Positions 1 to 5,259 of a stretch of 5,259 bases of DNA are shown one piece after another. The position numbers were made by a program, and so were the translations under genes. How positions within the stretch are numbered: the stretch's first letter is position 1; each line of letters starts with the position of its first letter. The DNA comes from Thermoprotei archaeon (GTDB lineage Archaea; Thermoproteota; Methanomethylicia; Nezhaarchaeales; WYZ-LMO8): positions 1-5,259 of the forward strand of contig QMSF01000084.1 in assembly GCA_003649565.1 (NCBI GenBank). The letters are read 5' to 3'. Below the pieces are notes generated by a model. That model was not told the DNA's origin and made no database searches. It was given only the letters and a program-made list of their open reading frames with translations.

Positions 1-974
1 ACGTTTATGTACATTCCACTGGTTAACTCAAATCCTGCTGGCACTGTAACTCTCGGGTGAACTTCTATATGCCAGTGATAACTCTCGCCCTTCCATCTGG
101 GCGGCGCAACATGAAAACCGTAGTTGTAAGGCGGATCATTGAGCACTCTTTTTAGAGCTAAAAGCATTGCTTTGAGAACTCTAGCTAAAGCCCTTCTCTC
201 TTTTGGATGAGTATTTATAAATGAGGGTTCATGCCTTCTAGGTATGATCCAGAACTCATAGGGATAGAAGCTAGCCCATGGTGCTAGCACGACATAATGC
301 TCATCGGCATATATGAGCCTTGGAGAGCCTATTTCAAGCTCTATTAAGTCGCAATAAATGCATCCACCACGCTCTCTATTATATCTACGAGCTGCATTTA
401 TCTCTCTTCTTATGGCTGATGGTACTACTGGAAGAGCTATCACTTGACTATGAGGATGAGCTATTGAAGCCCCAGCTTCAGGCTTGTAGTTCCTAAATAG
501 ACATACATACTTCACGCTTTTTTCATAGGAAAGCTTCGCCATAACCTCAAAATACACATCTACAACCAGTTCAAGCTGTCTTAACGTGTTGTTTGGCGGA
601 TGAGCCTTGTGATCCGGAGATTCCACTATGACCTCGTGATATCCAAAGCCACTATAGGCTGTTGTAGCGAAGAAAAGGGATTCGCCGAGCTTTTCCTCAA
701 ATGGTATGTCGCTTTTAAGAGCAGGAAACATGTTTGGAAAACATCTAATAAGCCAATCTTTAACTCTCTCATCTCCTTTATCCGTTAGCTTAATCAGCTC
801 TCCATCTCTACGAGAATAGATAAGCCAAGCTGGAGGGGTCATGTGTTCATTACCAGGACAAAAGGGGCAAAGCGAGGTTTTACGACCTTTTTCTTTAGGC
901 CTCTTAGCTCTATGAGGAGCTATTATGACCCAACGATCAATAGCCATGTCATGTCTAATTTCAGGTTCGCTCAA
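1..974 (-). CDS. galT: Galactose-1-phosphate uridylyltransferase (partial, C-terminus beyond left edge)
   Basis: Cytosolic Leloir-pathway enzyme of the HIT superfamily. It swaps UMP between UDP-glucose and galactose-1-phosphate through a uridylyl-histidine intermediate. Reading the reverse strand gives 324 codons with no stop. Visible motifs are EIRHD and RWVIIAPHRAKRP (residues 5-25), the CPFCPGNE zinc pair C36/C39, GYHEVIVESPDH with H113 and H122, the HPHSQ active site (H173, nucleophile H175), a second CIYC pair (C205/C208), and HWHIEVHPR (300-308). The reading ends in GMYIN, so by comparison with the usual ~330-350 aa only roughly 10-25 residues are missing. I chose the TTG at 974 as start: an in-frame TAA lies a few codons upstream, an AGGAGG sits 4 nt before it, and the next ATG (945-947) would remove the conserved EIRHD segment. 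It is the last visible gene of a three-gene minus-strand cluster and overlaps the preceding small gene by 14 bp. Family assignment is firm; exact nucleotide-sugar preference is not shown. Confidence 0.95.
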   Translation of the reverse strand, partial: MSEPEIRHDMAIDRWVIIAPHRAKRPKEKGRKTSLCPFCPGNEHMTPPAWLIYSRRDGELIKLTDKGDERVKDWLIRCFPNMFPALKSDIPFEEKLGESLFFATTAYSGFGYHEVIVESPDHKAHPPNNTLRQLELVVDVYFEVMAKLSYEKSVKYVCLFRNYKPEAGASIAHPHSQVIALPVVPSAIRREINAARRYNRERGGCIYCDLIELEIGSPRLIYADEHYVVLAPWASFYPYEFWIIPRRHEPSFINTHPKERRALARVLKAMLLALKRVLNDPPYNYGFHVAPPRWKGESYHWHIEVHPRVTVPAGFELTSGMYIN

Positions 975-1119
975 GAGGCCTCCTATCCCCCTTTCTTAAA
1001 TCTTCACGATTGAAATTCATAAGTTCTTCCGCTTTAGCCTCGATGTCAAAAAGCAACATTTCTCTCTCCTCGCTTCTTCCATTCTTCTTGATATTAATCT
1101 TGATTTTTACCATTCTCAA
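961..1119 (-). CDS. Small uncharacterised protein (50-52 aa) upstream of galT
   Basis: An open frame of 52 codons fills the space between the zinc-ribbon gene and galT. From the TTG start the product begins (M)RMVKIKINIKKNG and ends KGDRRPLERT. Two starts are possible: TTG at 1117-1119, whose bases overlap the upstream TGA stop (ATTTGA) and which lies 8 nt after an AGGAGG, or ATG at 1111-1113, 14 nt after the same site. I prefer the TTG on spacing. The stop at 961-963 lies inside the first codons of galT. The sequence suggests a basic beta strand (KIKINIKK), then an acidic amphipathic helix around LLFDIEAKAEELMNF, then a charged tail. There is no signal peptide, membrane segment or Cys motif. 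I do not recognise the family. The tight overlaps at both ends and the good SD argue for a real gene. Translational coupling within the cluster is inferred. Confidence 0.65.
   Translation of the reverse strand: MRMVKIKINIKKNGRSEEREMLLFDIEAKAEELMNFNREDLRKGDRRPLERT
979..984 (-). promoter_or_regulatory. Ribosome binding site for galT
   Basis: The minus strand reads AGGAGG here, 4 nt before the TTG at 974. It lies inside the end of the upstream small gene, where it encodes two arginines. It is the main reason to prefer the TTG over the downstream ATG, and it suggests that galT translation is coupled to that of the small gene. Confidence 0.7.
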
Positions 1120-1712
1120 ATTTCTATCCTCCTAAATCTCGCATAGCTCTTCTTAAAGAGGAGGGGGGCTCTACTTCCATCTGAATATATTGATGTACCG
1201 CACTTAGGACATTTCTTGACGGCTAGGTCCCGGCCGCAATAGGGACAGCGCTGGCTTATGAAGGGTAATATGCTTAGGCAGCTTGAACAGCGGTCAAAAG
1301 CCAATTTAAGGTCTAAACTGCATACTGAGCATTTAATAACTCTTGATGTATGCAGTAATGTTATCACCTTCTCTAGTTCTTGATCGATCTTCGAGTCGCA
1401 TTTAATAATTATCATGCGATTTTCTAGAGGCATTACTTTCAAAACTCCATCGTTAGTATTCAAGGTTATGGATTTAAGCTGTTGTTTTCCACCTTCCACT
1501 TTAGCTAGGATGTCCCAGGCTTTTCCTATTAAGTCTAAAAGTCCTGGGAAAACCTCATGAAGAGTGTCAGGGGCACCTCTAAAAACCGCATCCTCATTCT
1601 CTCTTATGCAAAGCCATTTAACACCACTCATTTTAGACAAGTAGTCGGCTATGACAATCGCTTGATACATTGAGTTCACCACGACATTTCTTGAGGCTAC
1701 TTGCCACTTCAT
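1116..1712 (-). CDS. Roadblock/LC7-like N-terminal region with C-terminal double zinc ribbon
   Basis: A 198-aa soluble protein with no signal peptide or membrane helix. The C-terminal part carries four CxxC knuckles: C128/C131, C142/C145, C156/C159 and C168/C171. The last two pairs are in CPYCG and CPKCG contexts. This makes two zinc ribbons of the kind often seen as archaeal protein or nucleic-acid interaction modules. Residues about 10-122 run helix, strand (GVKWLCIRENEDAVF), helix, strand (SITLNTNDGVLKV), strand (ENRMIIIKC), helix. This order resembles Roadblock/LC7 domains, which act as small-GTPase regulators; that reading rests on pattern only and is tentative. The ATG at 1712 is the first possible start, because an in-frame TGA lies two codons upstream. 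No SD precedes it, so a short leader or a later start remains possible. It is the first gene of the minus-strand cluster, and its TGA overlaps the next gene's TTG. Function is unknown. Confidence 0.8.
   Translation of the reverse strand: MKWQVASRNVVVNSMYQAIVIADYLSKMSGVKWLCIRENEDAVFRGAPDTLHEVFPGLLDLIGKAWDILAKVEGGKQQLKSITLNTNDGVLKVMPLENRMIIIKCDSKIDQELEKVITLLHTSRVIKCSVCSLDLKLAFDRCSSCLSILPFISQRCPYCGRDLAVKKCPKCGTSIYSDGSRAPLLFKKSYARFRRIEI
1128..1133 (-). promoter_or_regulatory. Ribosome binding site for the small gene
   Basis: AGGAGG on the minus strand, within the last codons of the zinc-ribbon gene (encoding the Arg-Arg of RFRRIEI). It is 8 nt from the TTG at 1119 and 14 nt from the ATG at 1113. 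It supports real translation of the small frame and favours the TTG. Confidence 0.6.
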
Positions 1713-1760
1713 ATGTCATTTGTAATGCGATTTAAGCGTTAAGAAGGCATGACGTCTAGA

Positions 1761-1770
1761 TTGTTTATAA
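1761..1770 (-). promoter_or_regulatory. Possible TATA box for the minus-strand cluster
   Basis: The minus strand reads TTATAAACAA, centred about 53 bp before the ATG at 1712. Initiation about 25 bp downstream would give a leader of roughly 28 nt. The match is modest and other AT-rich words are nearby, so this is tentative. Confidence 0.3.
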
Positions 1771-1806
1771 TGTTTATTATGGAGCTGGGTTAAGCTAAAA
1801 TCTGTC

Positions 1807-1815
1807 TTATATAAT
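1807..1815 (+). promoter_or_regulatory. Probable TATA box for the plus-strand cluster
   Basis: TTATATAAT fits an archaeal TATA element. Its centre is about 35 bp before the ATG at 1846, so initiation about 25 bp downstream would leave a leader of roughly 10 nt. An AAGGTGG at 1833-1839, 6 nt before the ATG, could act as a partial SD if the transcript starts far enough upstream. Confidence 0.45.
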
Positions 1816-1845
1816 GATATAGTGAAGTCTCTAAGGTGGTAGACA

Positions 1846-2340
1846 ATGCTGATAGGTTTGATATCCGATACTCATGACAACATCCAGGTCATAAATGAGG
1901 CAGTTAGAGTGTTCAACGCGAGGAAGGTCGAGATGGTGCTTCATGCAGGTGATTATGTTGCTCCATTTACATATAATGCTTATCGAGGTCTAAACTGCGA
2001 ATTCATAGGGGTTTTTGGTAATGTCGATGGAGATAGACACCTATTAAGGGAGCGATTTTCAAGTTTAGGCTTTAAAGTTGAAAGCGAGTTTGAGGAGATT
2101 AAAGTCGATGGAGTAAAAATAGCTTTGCTTCACGGCATACACCCCCAGATAGTTGAGGCATTGGCTCTAAGCGGTAAGTATAACGTTGTGGTTCATGGTC
2201 ATACGCATATGAGGAGATCAGAGAGGATAGGTGAGGCATTGGTCGTAAATCCTGGAGAGGCATGTGGATACCTCTATGGAGTTAAGTCTATAGCCATACT
2301 TGACACAGCAACGCTTAAAGTCGAGTTCATAGAGCTTTAA
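1846..2340 (+). CDS. YfcE/MJ0936-family metallophosphoesterase
   Basis: A 164-aa calcineurin-like phosphodiesterase, the usual size for the compact YfcE/MJ0936 group. The two-metal site is intact: D8-x-H10 in SDTHDN, D36 in HAGD, N59 in GNVD, H96 in LLHG, and GHTH with H119 and H121. The GNVD form (Asp in place of the GNH of larger calcineurin-type enzymes) and the NPGE motif near residues 135-138 are typical of this subfamily. Characterised members hydrolyse model phosphodiesters such as bis-p-nitrophenyl phosphate with Mn or Ni; the natural substrate is generally unknown and cannot be read from the sequence. It should be cytosolic, with no signal peptide. The ATG start directly opens the first beta strand (MLIGLISDTH) and has AAGGTGG 6 nt upstream, so the start is secure. 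It leads the plus-strand cluster; the next gene starts 28 bp after its TAA. Confidence 0.93.
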   Translation: MLIGLISDTHDNIQVINEAVRVFNARKVEMVLHAGDYVAPFTYNAYRGLNCEFIGVFGNVDGDRHLLRERFSSLGFKVESEFEEIKVDGVKIALLHGIHPQIVEALALSGKYNVVVHGHTHMRRSERIGEALVVNPGEACGYLYGVKSIAILDTATLKVEFIEL

Positions 2341-2352
2341 ATATCGAAAAAC

Positions 2353-2358
2353 GGAGGG
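2353..2358 (+). promoter_or_regulatory. Ribosome binding site selecting the GTG start at 2369
   Basis: GGAGGG lies 10 nt before GTG 2369. The first in-frame ATG (2396-2398) has no comparable site, so the GTG is preferred. This gives the N-terminus MSDEDLWLQMKK. Confidence 0.6.
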
Positions 2359-2368
2359 CTAAGAGCTA

Positions 2369-2764
2369 GTGAGCGACGAAGATCTATGGCTGCAAATGAA
2401 GAAGCTTGAGCTTCAAAAGAAACTATTAGCGATGGCAGCTAAGAAAAGCGAGGAAAAGCGAGAAGAGCAGGTTAAGCCCAAGGACCCTTATGAGGTTATA
2501 AGGCCGCCTTTAGAGGAAAGAGCCGATGAGGTTTTGGAGGCCGCTAAAGCTCAATTCCCAAGAGTGACCAATGCCGTGATCGCAGAGCTTGCAAGATTAG
2601 CTGAGGCTGGCATAATTAAGAGGATAACGGGTCCATGGCTCATGGGGTTATTCGCGAGGCTTGGCTATAGGCCTCGACTTGAAACCAAGATCTCGATAAT
2701 TTCAGATGGCAAGACAATAGACTTGAAAGAGAAAATCGCTAAGTCACTTCGAGAAGAGGAGTAA
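2369..2764 (+). CDS. Probable PDCD5-like DNA-binding protein (divergent)
   Basis: A 131-aa highly charged cytosolic protein with no membrane segment or Cys. Residues 1-35 are an acidic/basic helical tail opening with MSDEDL and rich in K, E and Q. A helical core follows: LEERADEVL (48-56), then AVIAELARLAEAGII (69-83), ITGPWLMGLFARL (86-98) and a strand-like RLETKISI (103-110). This order and spacing recall archaeal PDCD5-family proteins, which in my memory have an LTPEARERL-like motif, a LIxLAxxGRI helix, an ITDExLxxLL helix and a basic KREIKI-like end. The match is by eye only, and the family is small and weakly conserved, so another helical DNA-binding family is possible. The C-terminal part, with ISDGKTIDLKEKIAKSLREEE, extends beyond the usual PDCD5 end. 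The stop is 5 bp before the next GTG, so it is very likely co-transcribed with the ADP kinase. No functional link to sugars is evident. Confidence 0.6.
   Translation: MSDEDLWLQMKKLELQKKLLAMAAKKSEEKREEQVKPKDPYEVIRPPLEERADEVLEAAKAQFPRVTNAVIAELARLAEAGIIKRITGPWLMGLFARLGYRPRLETKISIISDGKTIDLKEKIAKSLREEE
2756..2761 (+). promoter_or_regulatory. Ribosome binding site for the ADP kinase
   Basis: GAGGAG overlaps the last two Glu codons of the preceding gene and lies 8 nt before GTG 2770. It supports the GTG start and tight translational linkage between the two genes. Confidence 0.55.
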
Positions 2765-2769
2765 TTAAC

Positions 2770-4200
2770 GTGGATTTAACATATGCTGAATATAAGAGCT
2801 ACTGGATCAACTCAATGAAAGACGCTATACAACACGCCAATCAATGTATAAAAAGCCTCAAGGGTGTGGTCACAGCTTTTAACACAAACATAGATGCTGT
2901 CAAAAACTTGAGGGAAGGTGATGTTGAGCGGCTACTAGCTAAACTCGGTATTTCACTTGAAGGTGAAACTGAAGTAGAGGAAATTTCAGAAGTTGAGCAT
3001 TTATTAAGAGGCCTGCTCAAAGCCATTAGGACGGGCAATGGCTTTGAACTATCGATATCTAAACCTGAGATATCCACGTGGATTTTGACTAACATTAGAG
3101 CTGACGAGGTGAGAATAGGAGGACAAGCAGGCATAAGCGCTAATGTCCTCGCAACATTAGGAGTAGAGAGAGTCTATGTCCATGTAGCTTCAATACCAAG
3201 AATACAAGCAGAGCTATTTAAGGATCAAGGCATTTTCATACCATGTAAAAAGAATGATGCTGTACTCGCTGTACCACCACTAGAAGCCTATAATGATCAG
3301 CATGAACCTATGATCCATTGGGTCTTTGAATTCCATGAAGGCTATACCGTTAAGTTAAATGGCTCTTATATTCAGGCGCCCAAAAGCGATAGGTTCATTG
3401 CTTCCTATGATCCGCTAAATTCATCGCTATACATAGATCCAATATTTAGAGAGTTCATGAGAGATAAGGCAATAAACATAGATAAAGCGTTGATATCAGG
3501 TTTTCAGCTTTTAAAGCCGAGATACCCTGATGGTTCAACGTTTAAGGACAAAGTTTTAAGGACAAGAAGGGTCGTAGAGGAGTGGAAGTCCATTAACCCG
3601 AGCATGTGGATTCACCTTGAGCAAGCCTATATGACCAATACGGAGATCCTACGCTTTGCTGTTGAGGAGTTATCTAAGACCATCGACTCTTATGGCTTAA
3701 ATGAGGTCGAGCTGGACGTATTGGTCAAAGCAATGAAATTAACGGGTGAAGTCGAGGAGGTCAACTTAATAGATAAGCTCATTTTGGTAAGTAGAACCTT
3801 GAAGCTGAAGTGTCTTGTTCTCCATACTAGGGATTTCGCTATAGCCTTAACTAAAGGAGATGTAGACCTCAAGTGTACTCGGAGAGCTTTATGGTTTGGA
3901 TCTATGTTAGCTGCTACTAGGACTTTGACTGGATGTGAAACAACGATGAGTGAGGTGGTAGAGATGCTTAGAGAACGAACATTGCCTGTCAGCCTTGAAA
4001 GTTATAAGTACCATATGCAGCTGTCTAACGTCTTAAATGTTGATGCCAGAAGGGCCTTGAGAGAGGGCTTTGAACATCAAGGCTATAATATCGTATTGGT
4101 TCCAGCTCTCTCAAATCCTAAGCCTGTTAGAAGTGTTGGTTTAGGCGATACTTTTACGTCAGGCTTTCTCGTATGCACTCCATTAGCAAGTCCTAGATAG
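2770..4200 (+). CDS. ADP-dependent glucokinase/phosphofructokinase family protein
   Basis: A 476-aa cytosolic kinase of the ADP-dependent branch of the ribokinase superfamily, close to the usual ~450-480 aa. These enzymes use ADP as phosphoryl donor, making glucose-6-phosphate or fructose-1,6-bisphosphate and AMP, in the modified archaeal Embden-Meyerhof pathway. Diagnostic segments are AFNTNIDAVKNL (36-47; Asp of the NxNID motif contacts sugar), RIGGQAGISANVLA (115-128), WIHLEQAYMTN (280-290, with the HxE pair H282/E284 for the metal), LVLHTRDFAIAL (349-360) and NPKPVRSVGLGDTFTSGF (449-466), whose GLGD holds the catalytic Asp (D460). The protein ends 16 residues after that motif, so it appears complete. 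Whether the substrate is glucose, fructose-6-phosphate or both cannot be decided by eye, so I give no symbol (annotated relatives are named pfkC or glkA). The GTG start has GAGGAG 8 nt upstream. The last 18 bp overlap the convergent mutase gene. Confidence 0.92.
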   Translation: MDLTYAEYKSYWINSMKDAIQHANQCIKSLKGVVTAFNTNIDAVKNLREGDVERLLAKLGISLEGETEVEEISEVEHLLRGLLKAIRTGNGFELSISKPEISTWILTNIRADEVRIGGQAGISANVLATLGVERVYVHVASIPRIQAELFKDQGIFIPCKKNDAVLAVPPLEAYNDQHEPMIHWVFEFHEGYTVKLNGSYIQAPKSDRFIASYDPLNSSLYIDPIFREFMRDKAINIDKALISGFQLLKPRYPDGSTFKDKVLRTRRVVEEWKSINPSMWIHLEQAYMTNTEILRFAVEELSKTIDSYGLNEVELDVLVKAMKLTGEVEEVNLIDKLILVSRTLKLKCLVLHTRDFAIALTKGDVDLKCTRRALWFGSMLAATRTLTGCETTMSEVVEMLRERTLPVSLESYKYHMQLSNVLNVDARRALREGFEHQGYNIVLVPALSNPKPVRSVGLGDTFTSGFLVCTPLASPR

Positions 4201-5259
4201 TTCTTCAGCTTTTCTCAATCCCCATTCTAGCATTTTCTTGGCTATGTCAAGATTTTCAGCTTCAGCATAGACTCTTACTACTGGCTCTGTACCTGATGGT
4301 CTTATGAGAAGCCAGCCTTTATCGGTTATGAACTTAGCCCCGTCGATTCTGCAGGTACTTCTGACATGGTATCCATCTATGCTCTTAGGCTCAAGGCTCA
4401 TCAACGCCATCTTAAACCTGTCAGGCCTTGAAATGCTTATGTGACTCCTTATGCTATAAAGCAATTTATACTCTCTTTCTATCTCACGCATTATTTCTTC
4501 AATTCTCTTCTTTCCTGAGCTTGCCAGAGCTTCAACTATGTATAGACACGTCAAGACGCCGTCTTTTTCAGGTATATGCCACTTATAGCCAAAGCCTCCG
4601 CTCTCCTCTCCACCTATGACAGCCTCGCCCATCAGCAGATATGGCGCTATGTTTTTAAAGCCAACTGGAACTTCGTGGAGTTTTAACCCATTCTTCATGG
4701 CTATTTCGTCGACCATATGTGTCGTGGCCACAGTCCTAACGACGCCGCCCTTAATGCCCTTGTCAAGCATATGCTTGAGGAGAATTGGGAAGAGCGTGTT
4801 AGGCGATATAAAGTTCTTTGAGTATGCAGCAGCTCTATCTCCATCTCCATCGGTTGCAACGCCTAAATCAAAGTCCTGCATTAAAGAAGCCATATCGCTT
4901 AGAGTTTCTGGTAGAGTTGGGTCTGGCATCAAGCCGCCAAAGCTCGGATCTCTATCGCAGTGGATGCATTTTACTTCGCAGCCAGCTCTCCTTAAGACTT
5001 CATCTAGATAACCTCGAGCAGAGCCATGTAAGGGATTGGCTAGTATCTTGAGCTTAGCCCTCTTAATGACGTCAATATCTACAAGTGAGAGAGCCCACTC
5101 AATGTACTCCTCCTTGAAGTCTACTTCAGCCACTAAGCCCTTCTTTTCAGCCTCCTTTATGTCGATGGCATTAACCTCGGTCTTCGATATTAGCCATTCT
5201 ATCTCTTGAGTTATCTCAGTCGATGCAGGACCACCATAGTGAGGTATGAACTTTATACC
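4183..5259 (-). CDS. Phosphoglucomutase/phosphomannomutase family enzyme (partial, N-terminus beyond right edge)
   Basis: An alpha-D-phosphohexomutase that moves phosphate between C1 and C6 of a hexose (or hexosamine) through a phosphoserine enzyme. The frame is open to the edge and gives 358 residues. The first visible residues, GIKFIPHYGGPASTEI, match the stretch just after the catalytic TASHNPPxYNG loop, so that loop and about 95-100 N-terminal residues lie outside the window. Also visible are the domain II start ILANPLHGSARG, the metal loop DGDGDR (137-142 in partial numbering), the sugar-binding loop GGEESGG (216-222) and the C-terminal phosphate-binding RPSGTEP (320-326). All key loops present are intact. 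The Gly in DGDGDR sits where many relatives have Ala. Substrate (glucose, mannose or glucosamine phosphate) is not resolvable; proximity to galT and a sugar kinase makes glucose-1-phosphate attractive, but that is inference. It converges on the ADP kinase gene with an 18-bp overlap. Confidence 0.93.
   Translation of the reverse strand, partial: GIKFIPHYGGPASTEITQEIEWLISKTEVNAIDIKEAEKKGLVAEVDFKEEYIEWALSLVDIDVIKRAKLKILANPLHGSARGYLDEVLRRAGCEVKCIHCDRDPSFGGLMPDPTLPETLSDMASLMQDFDLGVATDGDGDRAAAYSKNFISPNTLFPILLKHMLDKGIKGGVVRTVATTHMVDEIAMKNGLKLHEVPVGFKNIAPYLLMGEAVIGGEESGGFGYKWHIPEKDGVLTCLYIVEALASSGKKRIEEIMREIEREYKLLYSIRSHISISRPDRFKMALMSLEPKSIDGYHVRSTCRIDGAKFITDKGWLLIRPSGTEPVVRVYAEAENLDIAKKMLEWGLRKAEELSRTC

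Larger units (their letters stand above)
1713..1845. promoter_or_regulatory. Divergent intergenic promoter region
   Basis: A 133-bp AT-rich spacer lies between two divergently read clusters, so promoters in both directions are expected. No open frame, RNA gene or convincing inverted repeat was seen by eye. TATA-like elements on each strand are listed separately. Confidence 0.6.

Noticed and set aside
600..788. Plus-strand open frame of 62 codons
   Set aside because: It lies wholly antisense to galT, whose minus-strand reading is continuous and carries family motifs; no SD or recognisable product.
945..947. ATG as the start of galT
   Set aside because: It would remove the conserved EIRHD segment, and the upstream TTG at 974 has an AGGAGG at 4 nt.
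2841..3134. Minus-strand open frame of 97 codons
   Set aside because: Antisense to the ADP kinase N-terminal region (including the NTNID and GGQAG segments); composition is Ser/Pro/Leu-rich as expected of a shadow frame.
3690..3872. Minus-strand open frame of 60 codons
   Set aside because: Antisense to the ADP kinase and Ser/Thr-rich like a complement of Glu/Lys-rich coding sequence; no independent support.
4201..4235. T-rich stretch after the ADP kinase stop as a terminator
   Set aside because: The run is interrupted and is coding sequence for the C-terminal end of the opposite gene; no clean oligo-T tract or hairpin is visible.
4428..5051. Plus-strand open frames of 63, 131 and 77 codons
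   Set aside because: All lie opposite the phosphohexomutase, which has intact DGDGDR, GGEESGG and RPSGTEP loops; the plus-strand products are low-complexity Ser/Leu-rich with no motifs.
5131..5133. GTG as the start of the phosphohexomutase
   Set aside because: The same frame stays open for 42 more codons to the window edge and encodes the conserved GIKFIPHYGGPAS segment, so this GTG is an internal valine.

Overview
The window looks like a gene-dense chromosomal segment of a thermophilic archaeon. The evidence is an ADP-dependent sugar kinase (an almost exclusively archaeal family in prokaryotes), a MJ0936-type phosphodiesterase, a CxxC zinc-ribbon protein, heavy use of AGG/AGA and ATA codons, frequent TTG/GTG starts with strong Shine-Dalgarno (SD) sequences, and a TATA-like box upstream of the plus-strand genes. 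I cannot assign a lineage. Base composition is moderately AT-rich and looks even across the genes, with no IS, phage, tRNA, rRNA or CRISPR signal.

Layout. A minus-strand cluster reads leftward from about 1712: a Roadblock-like/double zinc-ribbon protein (1116-1712), a 50-52 aa small protein (961-1119), and galT (1-974, running off the left edge and lacking only its last residues). The three genes overlap: the TTG start of the small gene shares bases with the stop of the zinc-ribbon gene, and the small gene's end overlaps the TTG start of galT. A 133-bp divergent spacer (1713-1845) separates this cluster from a plus-strand cluster: a YfcE/MJ0936-like metallophosphoesterase (1846-2340), a 131-aa protein resembling the PDCD5 DNA-binding family (2369-2764), and an ADP-dependent glucokinase/phosphofructokinase (2770-4200). 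From the right edge a phosphoglucomutase/phosphomannomutase gene (4183-5259, N-terminus outside the window) reads leftward and overlaps the kinase gene tail to tail by 18 bp.

How the genes fit together. GalT, the phosphohexomutase and the ADP kinase all act at the hexose-phosphate node. GalT exchanges glucose-1-phosphate and galactose-1-phosphate on UDP, a phosphoglucomutase would interconvert glucose-1-phosphate and glucose-6-phosphate, and an ADP kinase would make glucose-6-phosphate or fructose-1,6-bisphosphate. The metabolic link is inference from family knowledge, since the three genes lie in different transcription units. The least understood parts are the small gene between the zinc-ribbon gene and galT, the Roadblock-like/zinc-ribbon protein, and the divergent PDCD5-like protein. 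I see no clear sign of a wholly new system.
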